64,000 nucleotides of DNA from Phenylobacterium sp. GTDB lineage: Bacteria > Pseudomonadota > Alphaproteobacteria > Caulobacterales > Caulobacteraceae. Shown one piece after another: positions 33,901-42,937 of the stretch. The stretch is from NCBI RefSeq assembly GCF_030681155.1, contig NZ_JAUXXE010000068.1, positions 112,669 through 176,668 on the forward strand, given 5' to 3'. Both the position numbers and the translations under genes were made by a program. The notes below the pieces were generated by a model. That model had not been told where the DNA came from. It worked only from the letters and a program-made list of their open reading frames with translations, and did not search any database. Within the stretch, counting starts at the first letter, position 1. Every line of letters starts with the position of its first letter.

Positions 33901-34869
33901 TCAATCCGGAACCACGATGAGATCGCCGCCCTCTTCGCGCACCGCTGCGCCCAGCGAAAGGCCGAGCGCGCGGGCCGCCTCCAACGGATCCTGGGCCGTC
34001 GACAGTTCGGCCGAGCCCTCACGCCGGAAGCGGTGGACGCCGTCCGCCGACAGCGCCTCGACGATCAGATGCAGGCCGCCGTTGGCCAGCCGGGCGTGCG
34101 CGCCAATGGCGGTCTTGCACGAGCCTTCCAGGGCGGTCAGGGCGCCGCGCTCGGCGGCGACCGCGACGGCGGTCGGGGCGTGACGGACGGCCTCAAGCCA
34201 AGGTGCGCCAATATCGGAGATGCGGGTTTCGATCGCCAGCGCGCCCTGGCCAGGGGCCGGCGGGCATTCTACGGGATCGATCAGGCTCTTGGGCAAATGA
34301 CCAAGACCCAACCGGTTCAGGCCCGACATCGCCAGCAGGATGGCGTCGGCGTCGCCGGCCGCGAGCTTGGCCAAGCGAGTGTCGACATTGCCGCGCAGCA
34401 TCTGGACGTTGAGGTCGCTACGTCGATGCAACGACTGGGCCTGACGACGCAGCGAGGCGGTGCCGAGCACGGCGCCCTGCGGCAAATCCTCCAGGCGATC
34501 GACCTTGTGGCTTAGGAAGGCGTCGCGCGGATCTTCCCGCTCGGGGATCGCCGAAATGCACAGTCCGTCCGGCAGCACGGCCGGCACGTCCTTCATCGAG
34601 TGGATGGCGCAGTCGATCGAGCCGTCGAGCAGCGCCTCCTCGATCTCCTTGGTGAACAGGCCTTTGCCGCCGATCTCCAGCAGGCGGCGGTCCTGAATCC
34701 GGTCCCCCGTCGTGGTGATGACGATCAGAGGCGCGAATGCCTCCACCTGCGCAGGGTCGCTCGGATCGGCTCCGAGCGCCGCTGCGATACGGCGTTGCAT
34801 GATGCCGGCCTGGGCCAGCGAAAGCTTGGAGCCGCGGGCTCCGATCCGGACGGGCTGTTGCGTGGGCAC
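33901..34869 (-). CDS. hemC: Hydroxymethylbilane synthase (porphobilinogen deaminase)
   Basis: A 322-residue HemC. Start at GTG 34867-34869 (MPTQQPVRIGARGSKLSLAQ). The N-terminal RIGARGSKLSLAQ, the VVITTTGDRIQDRRLLEIGGKGLFT-type block (seen as GDRIQDRRLLEIGGKGLFTK), SAIPEREDPRDAF and the cofactor-binding Cys251 in EGSCKTAIGAHA are all present. It builds the linear tetrapyrrole for hemD. It is the first gene of hemC-hemD-mitofilin-hemY and divergent from tsaD with 81 bases between starts; that arrangement is common in alphaproteobacteria. Confidence 0.96.
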   Translation of the reverse strand: MPTQQPVRIGARGSKLSLAQAGIMQRRIAAALGADPSDPAQVEAFAPLIVITTTGDRIQDRRLLEIGGKGLFTKEIEEALLDGSIDCAIHSMKDVPAVLPDGLCISAIPEREDPRDAFLSHKVDRLEDLPQGAVLGTASLRRQAQSLHRRSDLNVQMLRGNVDTRLAKLAAGDADAILLAMSGLNRLGLGHLPKSLIDPVECPPAPGQGALAIETRISDIGAPWLEAVRHAPTAVAVAAERGALTALEGSCKTAIGAHARLANGGLHLIVEALSADGVHRFRREGSAELSTAQDPLEAARALGLSLGAAVREEGGDLIVVPD

Positions 34870-34950
34870 GACGCGCGGTCTACCTCGGCGTTTCAAAGGA
34901 GGTCCCGGCCTATAGGACGGGACCGCAAGTCGCAACCACCGGGAGACCGA

Positions 34951-36042
34951 GTGATCGAGCCGCTGACCGTCCTGGGCCTTGAAACCAGCTGCGATGAGAC
35001 CGCCGCGGCGGTCGTGCGCCTGGATGCTTCCGGCGTGGTCGAGGTGCTGTCCTCCATCGTCGGCACGCAGATCGCGGCCCACGCGCCCTATGGCGGCGTC
35101 GTGCCCGAAATCGCCGCCCGCGCCCATGTCGAGACCATCGACTCAATTGTCGCCGAGGCGCTCGCCACCGCTGGCGTCGGCTATGGCGATCTCACGGGCG
35201 TAGCGGCCACCGCCGGGCCCGGCTTGGTCGGCGGGGTGATGGTCGGCCTGTCGTTCGGTAAGGCCGTCGCCCTGGCGCGCAACCTGCCGCTGGTGGCGGT
35301 GAACCACCTGGAAGGCCACGCGGTCTCCGCGCGGCTGGCCGCTGACATCCCCTATCCCTTCCTGCTGCTGCTGGTGTCCGGCGGCCACTGCCAGATCCTC
35401 GCCGTCGAGGGCGTGGGCGCCTGCCGCCGCCTCGGCTCGACCATCGACGACGCGGCTGGCGAAGCTTTCGACAAGATCGCCAAGAGCATGGGCCTGCCCT
35501 ATCCCGGCGGCCCGGCCCTGGAGAAACTGGCCGAGGGCGGCGATCCCACCGGATATGTCCTGCCTCGCGCCCTCCTGGGCCGCGATGGGTTCGACTTCTC
35601 GTTCTCGGGCCTGAAGACCGCCGCCGCCCGCATGGCCGCGACAGTGACCACCGACAGCGAACGCAAGAACCTCGCGGCCGCCGTCCAGGTCGCCATCGCG
35701 CGCCAATTGTCCGAACGCACAGACAAGGCCATGGTCGCCTATGCTCATGAGCAACAAGGCGCGCCGCTGCGTTTCGTGGTCGCCGGCGGGGTCGCGGCCA
35801 ACAAGGCCGTGCGCGCCAAGCTGCAAGACACCGCGACTGCGCGTGGTTTCTCGTTCGACGCCCCGCCGCTCGCCTATTGCACCGACAACGCCGCCATGAT
35901 CGCCTTGGCCGGCGCAGAGCGACTGGCCTTGGGCATGAGCGACCGGCTCGACGCGCCGGCCCGGCCGCGCTGGCCGCTGGACGAGGCCGCCGCCCTGGCC
36001 AACCCGACCCACGTTCCCGGCCGTAAAGGAGCCAAGGCATGA
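34951..36042 (+). CDS. tsaD: tRNA N6-adenosine threonylcarbamoyltransferase
   Basis: A 363-residue TsaD (Gcp, Kae1 family), making t6A at position 37 of ANN-decoding tRNAs with TsaB, TsaC and TsaE. Start at GTG 34951, with GGGAG five bases upstream; the open frame upstream to 34600 overlaps hemC on the opposite strand and is not coding. Landmarks: [14 protein letters not shown], metal ligands His119 and His123 in [23 protein letters not shown], and the C-terminal [13 protein letters not shown]. It leads tsaD-gpsA-yciI-Rieske with short overlaps (ATGA with gpsA), so one transcript is likely. Confidence 0.97.
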   Translation: MIEPLTVLGLETSCDETAAAVVRLDASGVVEVLSSIVGTQIAAHAPYGGVVPEIAARAHVETIDSIVAEALATAGVGYGDLTGVAATAGPGLVGGVMVGLSFGKAVALARNLPLVAVNHLEGHAVSARLAADIPYPFLLLLVSGGHCQILAVEGVGACRRLGSTIDDAAGEAFDKIAKSMGLPYPGGPALEKLAEGGDPTGYVLPRALLGRDGFDFSFSGLKTAAARMAATVTTDSERKNLAAAVQVAIARQLSERTDKAMVAYAHEQQGAPLRFVVAGGVAANKAVRAKLQDTATARGFSFDAPPLAYCTDNAAMIALAGAERLALGMSDRLDAPARPRWPLDEAAALANPTHVPGRKGAKA

Positions 36043-37028
36043 AGACTGCTGGCGTTATCGGCGGCGGGGCCTGGGGCACCGCCCTGGCCCTGGTTTGCGC
36101 CCGCGCGGGCCTGGCCACAACGCTCTATGCCCGCGAGCCCGAGGTGGTGAGCGCCATCAACGAGACGCGCGAGAACAAGACCTTCCTGCCCGGCGTGGTG
36201 TTCGACGCCCCCGTCAGGGCGACAGGCGACCTCGCTGACCTCGCCGCCGCCGATCTGGTGCTGAACGTCAGCCCGGCCCAGCATCTGCGCTCCAGCCTTG
36301 ACGCCTTCCGGCCCCACGCCCGCGCCGGCGTGCCGATGGTCCTCTGCTCCAAGGGCGTCGAGCAGGGCTCGCTCAAGCTGATGACCGAGGTGCTGAACGA
36401 GGGCCTGCCCCAGGCCTCGCCCGCCGTGCTGTCGGGGCCGAGCTTCGCCATCGACGTCGCCCGAGGTCTACCCACCGCCGTCACCTTGGCTTGCCCGGAC
36501 GAAGAGCTCGGCTTCCATCTGGCCGCCGCGCTCAGCCTGCCGACCTTCCGCCCCTATCTGGCCACCGACATGATCGGGGCCGAGATCGGCGGCTCGATGA
36601 AGAACGTCCTGGCCATCGCCTGCGGCGTGGTCGAGGGCCGGGGCCTGGGTCGCAGCGCTCATGCCGCGGTGATCACCCGTGGCTTCGCCGAGATGACCCG
36701 CATGGCCGTGGCGCTGGGCGGCGAGGCCGAGACCGTCGCCGGTCTTTGCGGGCTCGGCGACCTGGTGCTCACCTGCTCGAGCCCGCAATCACGTAACATG
36801 AGCGTCGGCCTGGCGATGGGCGGCGGACAGACCCTGGAACAGGCGCTGGCCGGCAAGGTCTCGGTCGCAGAAGGCGTCGCCTCGGCGCCCGCCGTTCTGG
36901 CGCTGGCCGGCAAGCTCGGCGTCGAGACGCCAATCTGCGCCGCCGTCGCCGCCATCCTGGCCGGCGAGATGCAGGTTGACGAGGCTATCGCCGCCCTGCT
37001 CGCCCGCCCCATCACCACCGAACGATAA
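36039..37028 (+). CDS. gpsA: NAD(P)H-dependent glycerol-3-phosphate dehydrogenase
   Basis: A 329-residue GpsA that reduces dihydroxyacetone phosphate to sn-glycerol 3-phosphate for phospholipid synthesis. Cofactor motif [10 protein letters not shown] at residues 7-16, the [10 protein letters not shown] block, catalytic Lys in [13 protein letters not shown], and the [16 protein letters not shown] signature are complete. It overlaps tsaD by four bases and is followed 11 bases later by the yciI-like gene. The tsaD-gpsA pair is conserved across many proteobacteria. Confidence 0.97.
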   Translation: MKTAGVIGGGAWGTALALVCARAGLATTLYAREPEVVSAINETRENKTFLPGVVFDAPVRATGDLADLAAADLVLNVSPAQHLRSSLDAFRPHARAGVPMVLCSKGVEQGSLKLMTEVLNEGLPQASPAVLSGPSFAIDVARGLPTAVTLACPDEELGFHLAAALSLPTFRPYLATDMIGAEIGGSMKNVLAIACGVVEGRGLGRSAHAAVITRGFAEMTRMAVALGGEAETVAGLCGLGDLVLTCSSPQSRNMSVGLAMGGGQTLEQALAGKVSVAEGVASAPAVLALAGKLGVETPICAAVAAILAGEMQVDEAIAALLARPITTER

Positions 37029-37039
37029 GGACCGCCGCC

Positions 37040-37327
37040 TTGACCCTCTTTGCCATCCACTGCGTCGACAAGCCGAACTCCCTGGAGCTGCGCATGGCCA
37101 CCCGCGAGGCCCACCTGGCCTATGTCGGCGGCTTCCGAGAGCAACTGCGGCTAGGCGGCCCGATGTTGAACGAGGGCGGCGACATGGCCGGATCAATCAT
37201 CATGGTGGAGATGGAAACCTTCGCCGAGGCCCAGGCCTTCGCGGCCAGCGACCCCTACAACCAGGCCGGCCTGTTCGAGCGGGTCCACATCAGCGCCTTC
37301 CGCCCCACGCTCGGGAAGCTGGGTTGA
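37040..37327 (+). CDS. YciI family protein
   Basis: A 95-residue protein with a YCII fold: FAIHCVDKPNSLELRMATRE, His in REAHLAYVGGF, LGGPMLNEGGDMAGSIIMVE and the closing SDPYNQAGLFERVHISAF. The start is TTG 37040, with AAGGA nine bases upstream. YciI proteins resemble dimeric alpha-beta barrels and may be small oxidases or hydrolytic enzymes; the active His/Asp pair is present. It is the third gene of the tsaD operon and its stop overlaps the Rieske start. Confidence 0.9.
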   Translation: MTLFAIHCVDKPNSLELRMATREAHLAYVGGFREQLRLGGPMLNEGGDMAGSIIMVEMETFAEAQAFAASDPYNQAGLFERVHISAFRPTLGKLG

Positions 37328-37692
37328 CGCGCGAGGCCTCAGACAATCCGGCGAGGCCGCCCGCCGGCGTCGCACTCTGCGCGGTCGCCGACCTGACCGA
37401 TCCTGGATCGAAGGGCTTCCGGTTCCGCGCAGACAGCAAGATGTTCGCCGGCTTCGTCGTGCGGATGGGCGAGGAGATCCGCGGGTATGTGGATTCCTGC
37501 CCCCATGCCGGCTGGCCGCTGGCGGCCTGGGACGACCGCTACCTGACCCGCGAGGGCGACCTGATCCTCTGCGGTGGCCACGCGGCGCTGTTTCGGCCAC
37601 TGGACGGGGTGTGCATCGCCGGACCCTGCGCTGATGAGCGCCTGACGCCCTGGCCGATCACCGTCGTGGACGGCCAGATCATCACCGCCTAG
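37324..37692 (+). CDS. Small Rieske [2Fe-2S] protein
   Basis: A 122-residue protein from TTG 37324, sharing bases with the YciI stop (TTGA). The cluster-binding motifs are CPHAGWPL and CGGHAALF, giving the Cys-x-His and Cys-x-x-His ligands, spaced 26 residues apart. No signal peptide or oxygenase domain is present, so it is a cytosolic electron carrier or redox sensor of the ferredoxin type. Its position behind yciI suggests a link between the two. The partner is unknown. Confidence 0.9.
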   Translation: MTREASDNPARPPAGVALCAVADLTDPGSKGFRFRADSKMFAGFVVRMGEEIRGYVDSCPHAGWPLAAWDDRYLTREGDLILCGGHAALFRPLDGVCIAGPCADERLTPWPITVVDGQIITA

Positions 37693-37695
37693 ATT

Positions 37696-38451
37696 CTAGC
37701 TCCGCGCGGGGAACGCCTCGGCCGAGAAATCGGCCACGTCGGCGATCAGGCCCTCGGCGGCCAGCGCCACCAACTCGCCGCCTTTCTCGGGCGTCGCCAG
37801 GGCCGGATCGGACCCCATGCGGCCGTCGGGATAGCGCGCGCGGAAGTCGACCGCCTCGCGGATCGGCCCGGTCGGCGCGATCTGCGGCGCGTAGTTGGCG
37901 GTCTTGATGGCGTCCGGATAGGCCCACTGGGTGACGGCGATCTCCGACGGCGTCGCGTGGCTGCCGTGTCCGACCGGGAATTGCCGATGCGCCAGCGCGT
38001 TGACGCCGCGCAGTTCCCACCAGTTCTTAAGCTTGCAGGCGAAGCCGCGCTCGGTCCGGCCAAAGCTGGCCTCGGCGTAGAGCTCCGAGAACGCCGCCTC
38101 GATGGTGGCGACATTGCCGCCGTGGCCGTTCAGGAAATAGATCTTCTCGAACCCATGCCCGGCCAGCGAGCGGCACCAGTCGCCGATCGCGGCGATGAAG
38201 GTGGTCGGGCGCAGCGAGATCGTGCCGGGGAAGCCCAGGTGGTGCTGGGCCATGCCGATATTGAAGGTCGGGGCGATTAGCAGGTCGGAGGTCTTCTGCG
38301 CCTCGTGGGCGATGATCTCCGGGCAGAGCCAGTCGGTGCCCAGCAGGCCGGTAGGGCCGTGCTGCTCGTTGGAGCCGATCGGCACGACCACCGTCTTGGA
38401 GCGTTCCAGATAGGCTTCGACTTCTTGCCAAGTGGAGAGGTGGAGCAGCAT
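37696..38451 (-). CDS. Creatininase family protein
   Basis: A 251-residue creatinine amidohydrolase-fold protein. Metal-binding and active-site features are the Glu/His in PIGSNEQHGPTGLLGTDW, the FNIGMAQHHLGFPGT block, FLNGHGGNVATIEAAF and GSHATPSEIAV. Members of this family hydrolyse cyclic amides (creatinine, formamidopyrimidines in riboflavin and mycofactocin maturation); without partner genes the substrate cannot be read. It is convergent with the Rieske gene, with only three bases between stops. Confidence 0.9.
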   Translation of the reverse strand: MLLHLSTWQEVEAYLERSKTVVVPIGSNEQHGPTGLLGTDWLCPEIIAHEAQKTSDLLIAPTFNIGMAQHHLGFPGTISLRPTTFIAAIGDWCRSLAGHGFEKIYFLNGHGGNVATIEAAFSELYAEASFGRTERGFACKLKNWWELRGVNALAHRQFPVGHGSHATPSEIAVTQWAYPDAIKTANYAPQIAPTGPIREAVDFRARYPDGRMGSDPALATPEKGGELVALAAEGLIADVADFSAEAFPARS

Positions 38452-38572
38452 CTAATTTCCTAATCCAGCACAGTGCGTCCGAGGTTCGAGCATCCTACCG
38501 TTCGCCCGGGCCGATAATCCAACCGCGCGAAGGAGGCCTCTAGATGGCGCTGCGGCTGGCCGATGTCGCCTC

Positions 38573-40150
38573 CTACTTCGCGAACCGCTTGAAGAAGCTG
38601 TCGGCCTTCCAGGTCGGACGCTCGGGCGCGTCGGCGGCCTGCATGGCGACCTGCGCCATATAGGCGTTGAACTTCACCGCGTCGGCGCGCTCCACCGGCT
38701 GGGTCAGGTCGTCGGCCAGGCCGTGATAGCGTTCGGCGCGCCAGGTCTTTTCGATCTGGGCCTCCGGCGTGCCGGCCGTGAAGCCGAACTTGAAAGCCAG
38801 GGCCGGCACCCCGGCCCGAATGAAGCTGTACTGGTCTGAACGGATGAATGAGTTGCGATCGGGATAGGGGTCGGCGACCACCTCCAGGCCTTGAGCGACG
38901 GCCGCGGCGCGCGCGGCGTCGCCCAGCGTGCTCTCATCGACGCCCAGCACGATCACCGACTTCAGCGGCCAAAGCGGCAAGGCCATGTCCATGTTCAGAT
39001 TGCCGACCACCGAGGCGGCCGGGACACTGGGACGCTCGGCGAAATACTTCGAGCCCAGCAGGCCCTTTTCCTCGCCCGTCACCAGCACAAACAGGATCGA
39101 GCGCTTCGGCTTGGCCTTGGACTCGCTGAGCGTCCGGGCGATCTCCAGCACCGAGGCGACGCCCGAGGCGTTGTCCATGGCCCCGGCATAGTAGGGCGCC
39201 CCCTTGCCCGTGGTGTTGAGCCCGAGGTGATCAAGGTGGGCGGTGATCACCACGTGCTCGGCCTTCAGCTTCGGATCGGTCCCCGGCAGTTTCGCCACGA
39301 CATTGGACGAGGCGACCTCGGTGACGTCGGCGGCGACCTGGGCCTTTAGGCCGATCTTCAGGTCGAAGCCCTTGATCGGCTTGGAGGCGTCGGCGAGGGC
39401 CAGCACCTCGGCGAAGCTGTGGCCCGAACGCGCGAACAGCTTTTCAGCCTGCGCCGGATTGAAGCTGGCCGAGAACCGCTCGCCCTTCACCTCGCGCAAG
39501 GCGAGATCGGCGGGGTACATGCCGGGCTGGCTAGAATTGGCGATCTGCCGTTCCCAGGGCACGTCCATCGACTTGGGAGTCGGCAGGGCGATCAGACCGA
39601 CCGCGCCGGCCGCCTGGGCCGCGCGCCAGGTCTCGGACCCGCGCGAGTGAGACTTCAGCGCCGCCGAGATGTCGGACGGGCCGCCATTCACATAGACCGC
39701 GATCTTGCACTTCAGATCCTGGCCGGCGAAATCGTCGTAGCCGATCTCCGGCAGATGCAGACCATAGCCGATGAAGACCAGCGGCGCCTCGATGGCCTTG
39801 GGCTGCGGCAGCCGCGAGCCCAGCAGGATGTCGGGGCCCACCTGCAGGGGCTCAACCTGTCTATCGATCACCAGGGCCGCGCTCGAGCGATCGGACAAGA
39901 TGCGCTGAACCGTGAACTTCATCGGCTGCAGATAGCCGTCCGTGCCGGCTGGCTGCAGGCCATAGGCCTTGAACCGCTCGGCCGCGTAGGCGGCGGCCTT
40001 GTCATAGCCGGGGCTGCCCGTCAGGCGACCCTCGAACTGCGGCCCGGCCAGGGTCTCGACATGCGACCACCACTTCGCCCCATCGGCGTCGGCGGCGAGC
40101 GCCGGCGATGTGATCAGGGCGGCGAGCGCGAAAGCAAGGACGGGACGCAT
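38573..40150 (-). CDS. M28 family metallopeptidase (exported)
   Basis: A 525-residue zinc aminopeptidase. It has a signal peptide ([19 protein letters not shown]), then a PA (protease-associated) domain insert at about 130-260 ([20 protein letters not shown]), then the M28 catalytic domain. Metal and catalytic residues are visible in [24 protein letters not shown] and [14 protein letters not shown], with the final His region [15 protein letters not shown]. The start at 40150 was chosen by the signal peptide; the longer open frame lacks one. It acts in the periplasm or outside the cell. It lies alone, divergent from acs. Confidence 0.93.
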   Translation of the reverse strand: MRPVLAFALAALITSPALAADADGAKWWSHVETLAGPQFEGRLTGSPGYDKAAAYAAERFKAYGLQPAGTDGYLQPMKFTVQRILSDRSSAALVIDRQVEPLQVGPDILLGSRLPQPKAIEAPLVFIGYGLHLPEIGYDDFAGQDLKCKIAVYVNGGPSDISAALKSHSRGSETWRAAQAAGAVGLIALPTPKSMDVPWERQIANSSQPGMYPADLALREVKGERFSASFNPAQAEKLFARSGHSFAEVLALADASKPIKGFDLKIGLKAQVAADVTEVASSNVVAKLPGTDPKLKAEHVVITAHLDHLGLNTTGKGAPYYAGAMDNASGVASVLEIARTLSESKAKPKRSILFVLVTGEEKGLLGSKYFAERPSVPAASVVGNLNMDMALPLWPLKSVIVLGVDESTLGDAARAAAVAQGLEVVADPYPDRNSFIRSDQYSFIRAGVPALAFKFGFTAGTPEAQIEKTWRAERYHGLADDLTQPVERADAVKFNAYMAQVAMQAADAPERPTWKADSFFKRFAK

Positions 40151-40317
40151 GCGGCGGGTCTCCAATAGCCAAGCCGCCACACATCTCCGATCCTGCCGGC
40201 TGCGACAAGGCGCGCGGGCGTCGCAGCGGGGGAAACGCAAGTTCGCGGCGCTGGACGGTTGCGCCGACCGCCCCAACCCGCATAACTCCCGAAAAGCGTG
40301 AAATGGGAGTGCGCAGC

Positions 40318-42255
40318 GTGAGCGACGGCGAAGTGTTTCCGGTTCCAAAGTCCTGGGCTGAACGTACGCATATGGACGCCGCGGGCTATGCCGCCGCCGT
40401 CGCCGAGGTAGAGGCCAATCCGGACGCCTACTGGACCAAGGTCGCCGGACGCCTGGACTGGATCGCCCCCTTCAGCGTGGTCAAGGACGTCTCGTTCAAC
40501 AAGGACGACTTCCGCATCCGCTGGTACGCCGACGGCGTTCTGAACGTTTCGGTCAACTGCCTGGACCGTCACCTGGCCACGCGCGGCGATCAGACGGCGA
40601 TCATCTGGGAAGCTGACGACGAGCAGTGGACCAAGGTCACCTATCGCGAGCTGCATGCGGAAGTCTGCCGCATGGCCAACATCCTGAAGGCCAAGGGCGT
40701 CCAGAAGGGTGACCGCGTCACCATCTACCTGCCGATGGTCCCGCAGGCGGCGGTCGCCATGCTGGCCTGCGCCCGGATCGGCGCGGTGCACTCGGTCATC
40801 TTCGGCGGCTTCTCGCCTGACTCCATCGCCGGCCGCATCCAGGACTGCGACTCCAAGATCGTCATCACCGCCGACGAAGGCCTGCGCGGCGGCAAGGTCG
40901 TGCCGCTGAAGCGCAACGTGGATGAGGCCCTGGCCGCCTGCCCGGGCGTGACCGACGTCATCGTCATCCGCCGCACCCGCGCCGACGTCCCGATGACCGA
41001 AGGCCGCGACGCCTTTTTCGGCGACCTGAAGAAGGACGTGTCCGACAGCTGCGATCCGGAGCCGATGAACGCCGAAGATCCGCTGTTCATCCTCTACACC
41101 TCCGGCTCGACCGGTAAGCCCAAGGGCGTGCTCCACACCACGGGCGGCTATTTGGCCTGGGCCGCGCACACCCACGAGCTGGTGTTCGACTATCGGCCCG
41201 GCGAGGTCTTCTGGTGCACGGCTGACGTGGGCTGGGTGACCGGCCACAGCTACGTCGTCTACGGCCCGCTCGCGAACGCCGCCACGACCGTGATGTTCGA
41301 AGGCGTGCCCAACTATCCGACCAACTCCCGCTTCTGGGAGGTGATCGACAAGCACAAGGTCGAGATCTTCTACACCGCCCCAACTGCCATCCGGGCCCTG
41401 ATGCGCGACGGCGACGAGCCGGTGAAGAAGACCACGCGCACCTCGCTGCGGCTGCTCGGCACCGTCGGCGAGCCGATCAATCCCGAGGCCTGGCTCTGGT
41501 ATCACCGGGTGGTGGGCGAGGGCCGTTGCCCGATCGTCGACACCTATTGGCAGACCGAGACCGGGGCGTGCCTGGCCTCGCCCCTGCCCGGCGCCCACGC
41601 CGCCAAGCCCGGCTCCTGCGCCATGCCGCTGCCCGGCGTGAAGTTCCAACTGGTCGAGGCCGAGGGCGCGGTCCTCACCGGCGCGGCCTCCGGCAACCTC
41701 TGCATCACCGATAGCTGGCCGGGTCAGATGCGCACGGTCTATGGCGACCATCAGCGGTTCTTCGACACCTACTTCTCGACCTATCCCGGCAAGTACTTCA
41801 CCGGCGACGGCTGCCGCCGGGACGAGGACGGCTACTATTGGATCACCGGCCGGGTCGACGACGTGATCAACGTCTCGGGCCACCGCCTGGGCACCGCCGA
41901 GATCGAAAGCGCCTTGGTCAGCAACGAGAACGTCGCGGAGGCCGCCGTCGTCGGTTTCCCGCACGATATCAAGGGCCAGGGTGTCTACTGCTTCGTGACC
42001 CTCAAGGCCGACGTGGTCCCGACCGACATCCTGATGGCCGAGCTCAAGGGCTGGGTGCGTCGCGAAATCGGCCCGTTTGCGGCGCCGGACGTCCTGCAAT
42101 TCGCACCGGGCCTGCCCAAGACCCGCTCGGGCAAGATCATGCGCCGCATCCTGCGCAAGATCGCCGAAAACGATCTCGCCAACCTCGGGGACACCTCGAC
42201 CCTGGCCGATCCTTCAGTGGTCGACGACTTGGTAAAGAACCGCCACGGCGCTTGA
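40318..42255 (+). CDS. acs: Acetyl-CoA synthetase
   Basis: A 645-residue acetate-activating enzyme of the adenylate-forming family. GTG 40318 is preceded by GGGAG with eight bases spacing and gives the usual N-terminus ([20 protein letters not shown]); an ATG five codons upstream is the alternative. Landmarks: [19 protein letters not shown]-loop-like [47 protein letters not shown], and the regulatory Lys in [15 protein letters not shown] that is acetylated and restored by sirtuins in characterised bacteria. It allows growth on acetate. A hairpin follows 11 bases after the stop. Confidence 0.98.
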   Translation: MSDGEVFPVPKSWAERTHMDAAGYAAAVAEVEANPDAYWTKVAGRLDWIAPFSVVKDVSFNKDDFRIRWYADGVLNVSVNCLDRHLATRGDQTAIIWEADDEQWTKVTYRELHAEVCRMANILKAKGVQKGDRVTIYLPMVPQAAVAMLACARIGAVHSVIFGGFSPDSIAGRIQDCDSKIVITADEGLRGGKVVPLKRNVDEALAACPGVTDVIVIRRTRADVPMTEGRDAFFGDLKKDVSDSCDPEPMNAEDPLFILYTSGSTGKPKGVLHTTGGYLAWAAHTHELVFDYRPGEVFWCTADVGWVTGHSYVVYGPLANAATTVMFEGVPNYPTNSRFWEVIDKHKVEIFYTAPTAIRALMRDGDEPVKKTTRTSLRLLGTVGEPINPEAWLWYHRVVGEGRCPIVDTYWQTETGACLASPLPGAHAAKPGSCAMPLPGVKFQLVEAEGAVLTGAASGNLCITDSWPGQMRTVYGDHQRFFDTYFSTYPGKYFTGDGCRRDEDGYYWITGRVDDVINVSGHRLGTAEIESALVSNENVAEAAVVGFPHDIKGQGVYCFVTLKADVVPTDILMAELKGWVRREIGPFAAPDVLQFAPGLPKTRSGKIMRRILRKIAENDLANLGDTSTLADPSVVDDLVKNRHGA

Positions 42256-42265
42256 TGCGTTAGCC

Positions 42266-42289
42266 CATGGCGGAGGAAGCTCCGCCATG
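42266..42289. repeat. Hairpin between acs and the SRPBCC gene
   Basis: Nine-base perfect arms CATGGCGGA/TCCGCCATG around GGAAGC. No T-tract. The left arm and loop spell GGAGGA, resembling a ribosome binding site, but it is too far from the next start (42300). It may terminate or attenuate transcription between acs and the next gene. Confidence 0.5.
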
Positions 42290-42299
42290 AGGCTGTTCA

Positions 42300-42851
42300 A
42301 TGCGGGTGATGATCCTTCTCGCGGTCCTGATGCTGGCCGGGCCGCCCGCCTGGGCCGCGCCGGAGGCGGGCGGCATTCATGTCGAGATCACGCCAGATCC
42401 CGGCGGCGCGTCGGGACTGATCCGGGGATCGGTCGAGATCGACGCAACGCCAGAGCAGGTCTGGGAAGTCCTCATCGACTGCGCCGTCGCCCCGCAGATG
42501 GTCGCCCGCCTGAAGAGTTGCCGCATCCTGGAGCGCGATCCGCAGGGCCGTTGGGACGTGCGCGAGCACGTCAGTCGAGCCGGTCCGCTGCCGGCCGTCC
42601 GAAGCGTGTTCCGATCAGAATATGATCGGCCGCGCTACATCCGCTTCAAGCGCTCGGGCGGCGAGGTGAAGGTGTTGGAAGGCGAGTGGCGACTGATCCC
42701 GCTGACCGGCGGAACCCGCACCAAGGTTCTCTATGAAAGCCGCGCCTCGGCCCCCTTCGCCGTCCCGGCCCCCATCGCCAGGATGATCCTGCGCCACGAC
42801 GTCCCCGAAGCCCTGGCCGCCCTGCGGCGCGAGGTGATGTCGCGGCGATAG
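42300..42851 (+). CDS. SRPBCC (START-like) family protein, exported
   Basis: A 183-residue protein with a signal peptide (MRVMILLAVLMLAGPPAWA) and an SRPBCC ligand-binding fold: GSVEIDATPEQVWEVLIDC, SCRILERDPQGRWDVREH, SEYDRPRYIRF and GEWRLIPLTGGTRTKVLYE. The family holds hydrophobic ligands; in the periplasm it could bind lipids. GAGG lies seven bases before the ATG. Downstream is a palindromic element and the rsm22-like gene. No enzymatic activity can be inferred. Confidence 0.86.
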   Translation: MRVMILLAVLMLAGPPAWAAPEAGGIHVEITPDPGGASGLIRGSVEIDATPEQVWEVLIDCAVAPQMVARLKSCRILERDPQGRWDVREHVSRAGPLPAVRSVFRSEYDRPRYIRFKRSGGEVKVLEGEWRLIPLTGGTRTKVLYESRASAPFAVPAPIARMILRHDVPEALAALRREVMSRR

Positions 42852-42864
42852 CCTCCCAAAAGCT

Positions 42865-42906
42865 CGTCATCCTCCGGTCGTCTGAAAGACGATCGGGAGG
42901 ATGACG
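42865..42906. repeat. Long imperfect intergenic palindrome
   Basis: Arms CGTCATCCTCC (42865-42875) and GGAGGATGACG (42896-42906) pair perfectly over 11 bases, and an inner TCGTCT/AGACGA pairs over six, with a three-base loop and small asymmetric bulge. It lies 14 bases after the SRPBCC stop. The form suits a dispersed palindromic repeat (REP-like) or a transcript-end hairpin; no T-tract follows. Confidence 0.6.
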
Positions 42907-42937
42907 AAGGGGGGAGCAGGGTCTAACGCTGCCGTCG

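Noticed and set aside
40114..42099. Long open frame antisense to acs (661 codons)
   Set aside because: Composition is His/Asp/Arg/Gly-rich as expected for the complement of a high-GC gene, and it has no recognisable domain. acs on the other strand is certain.
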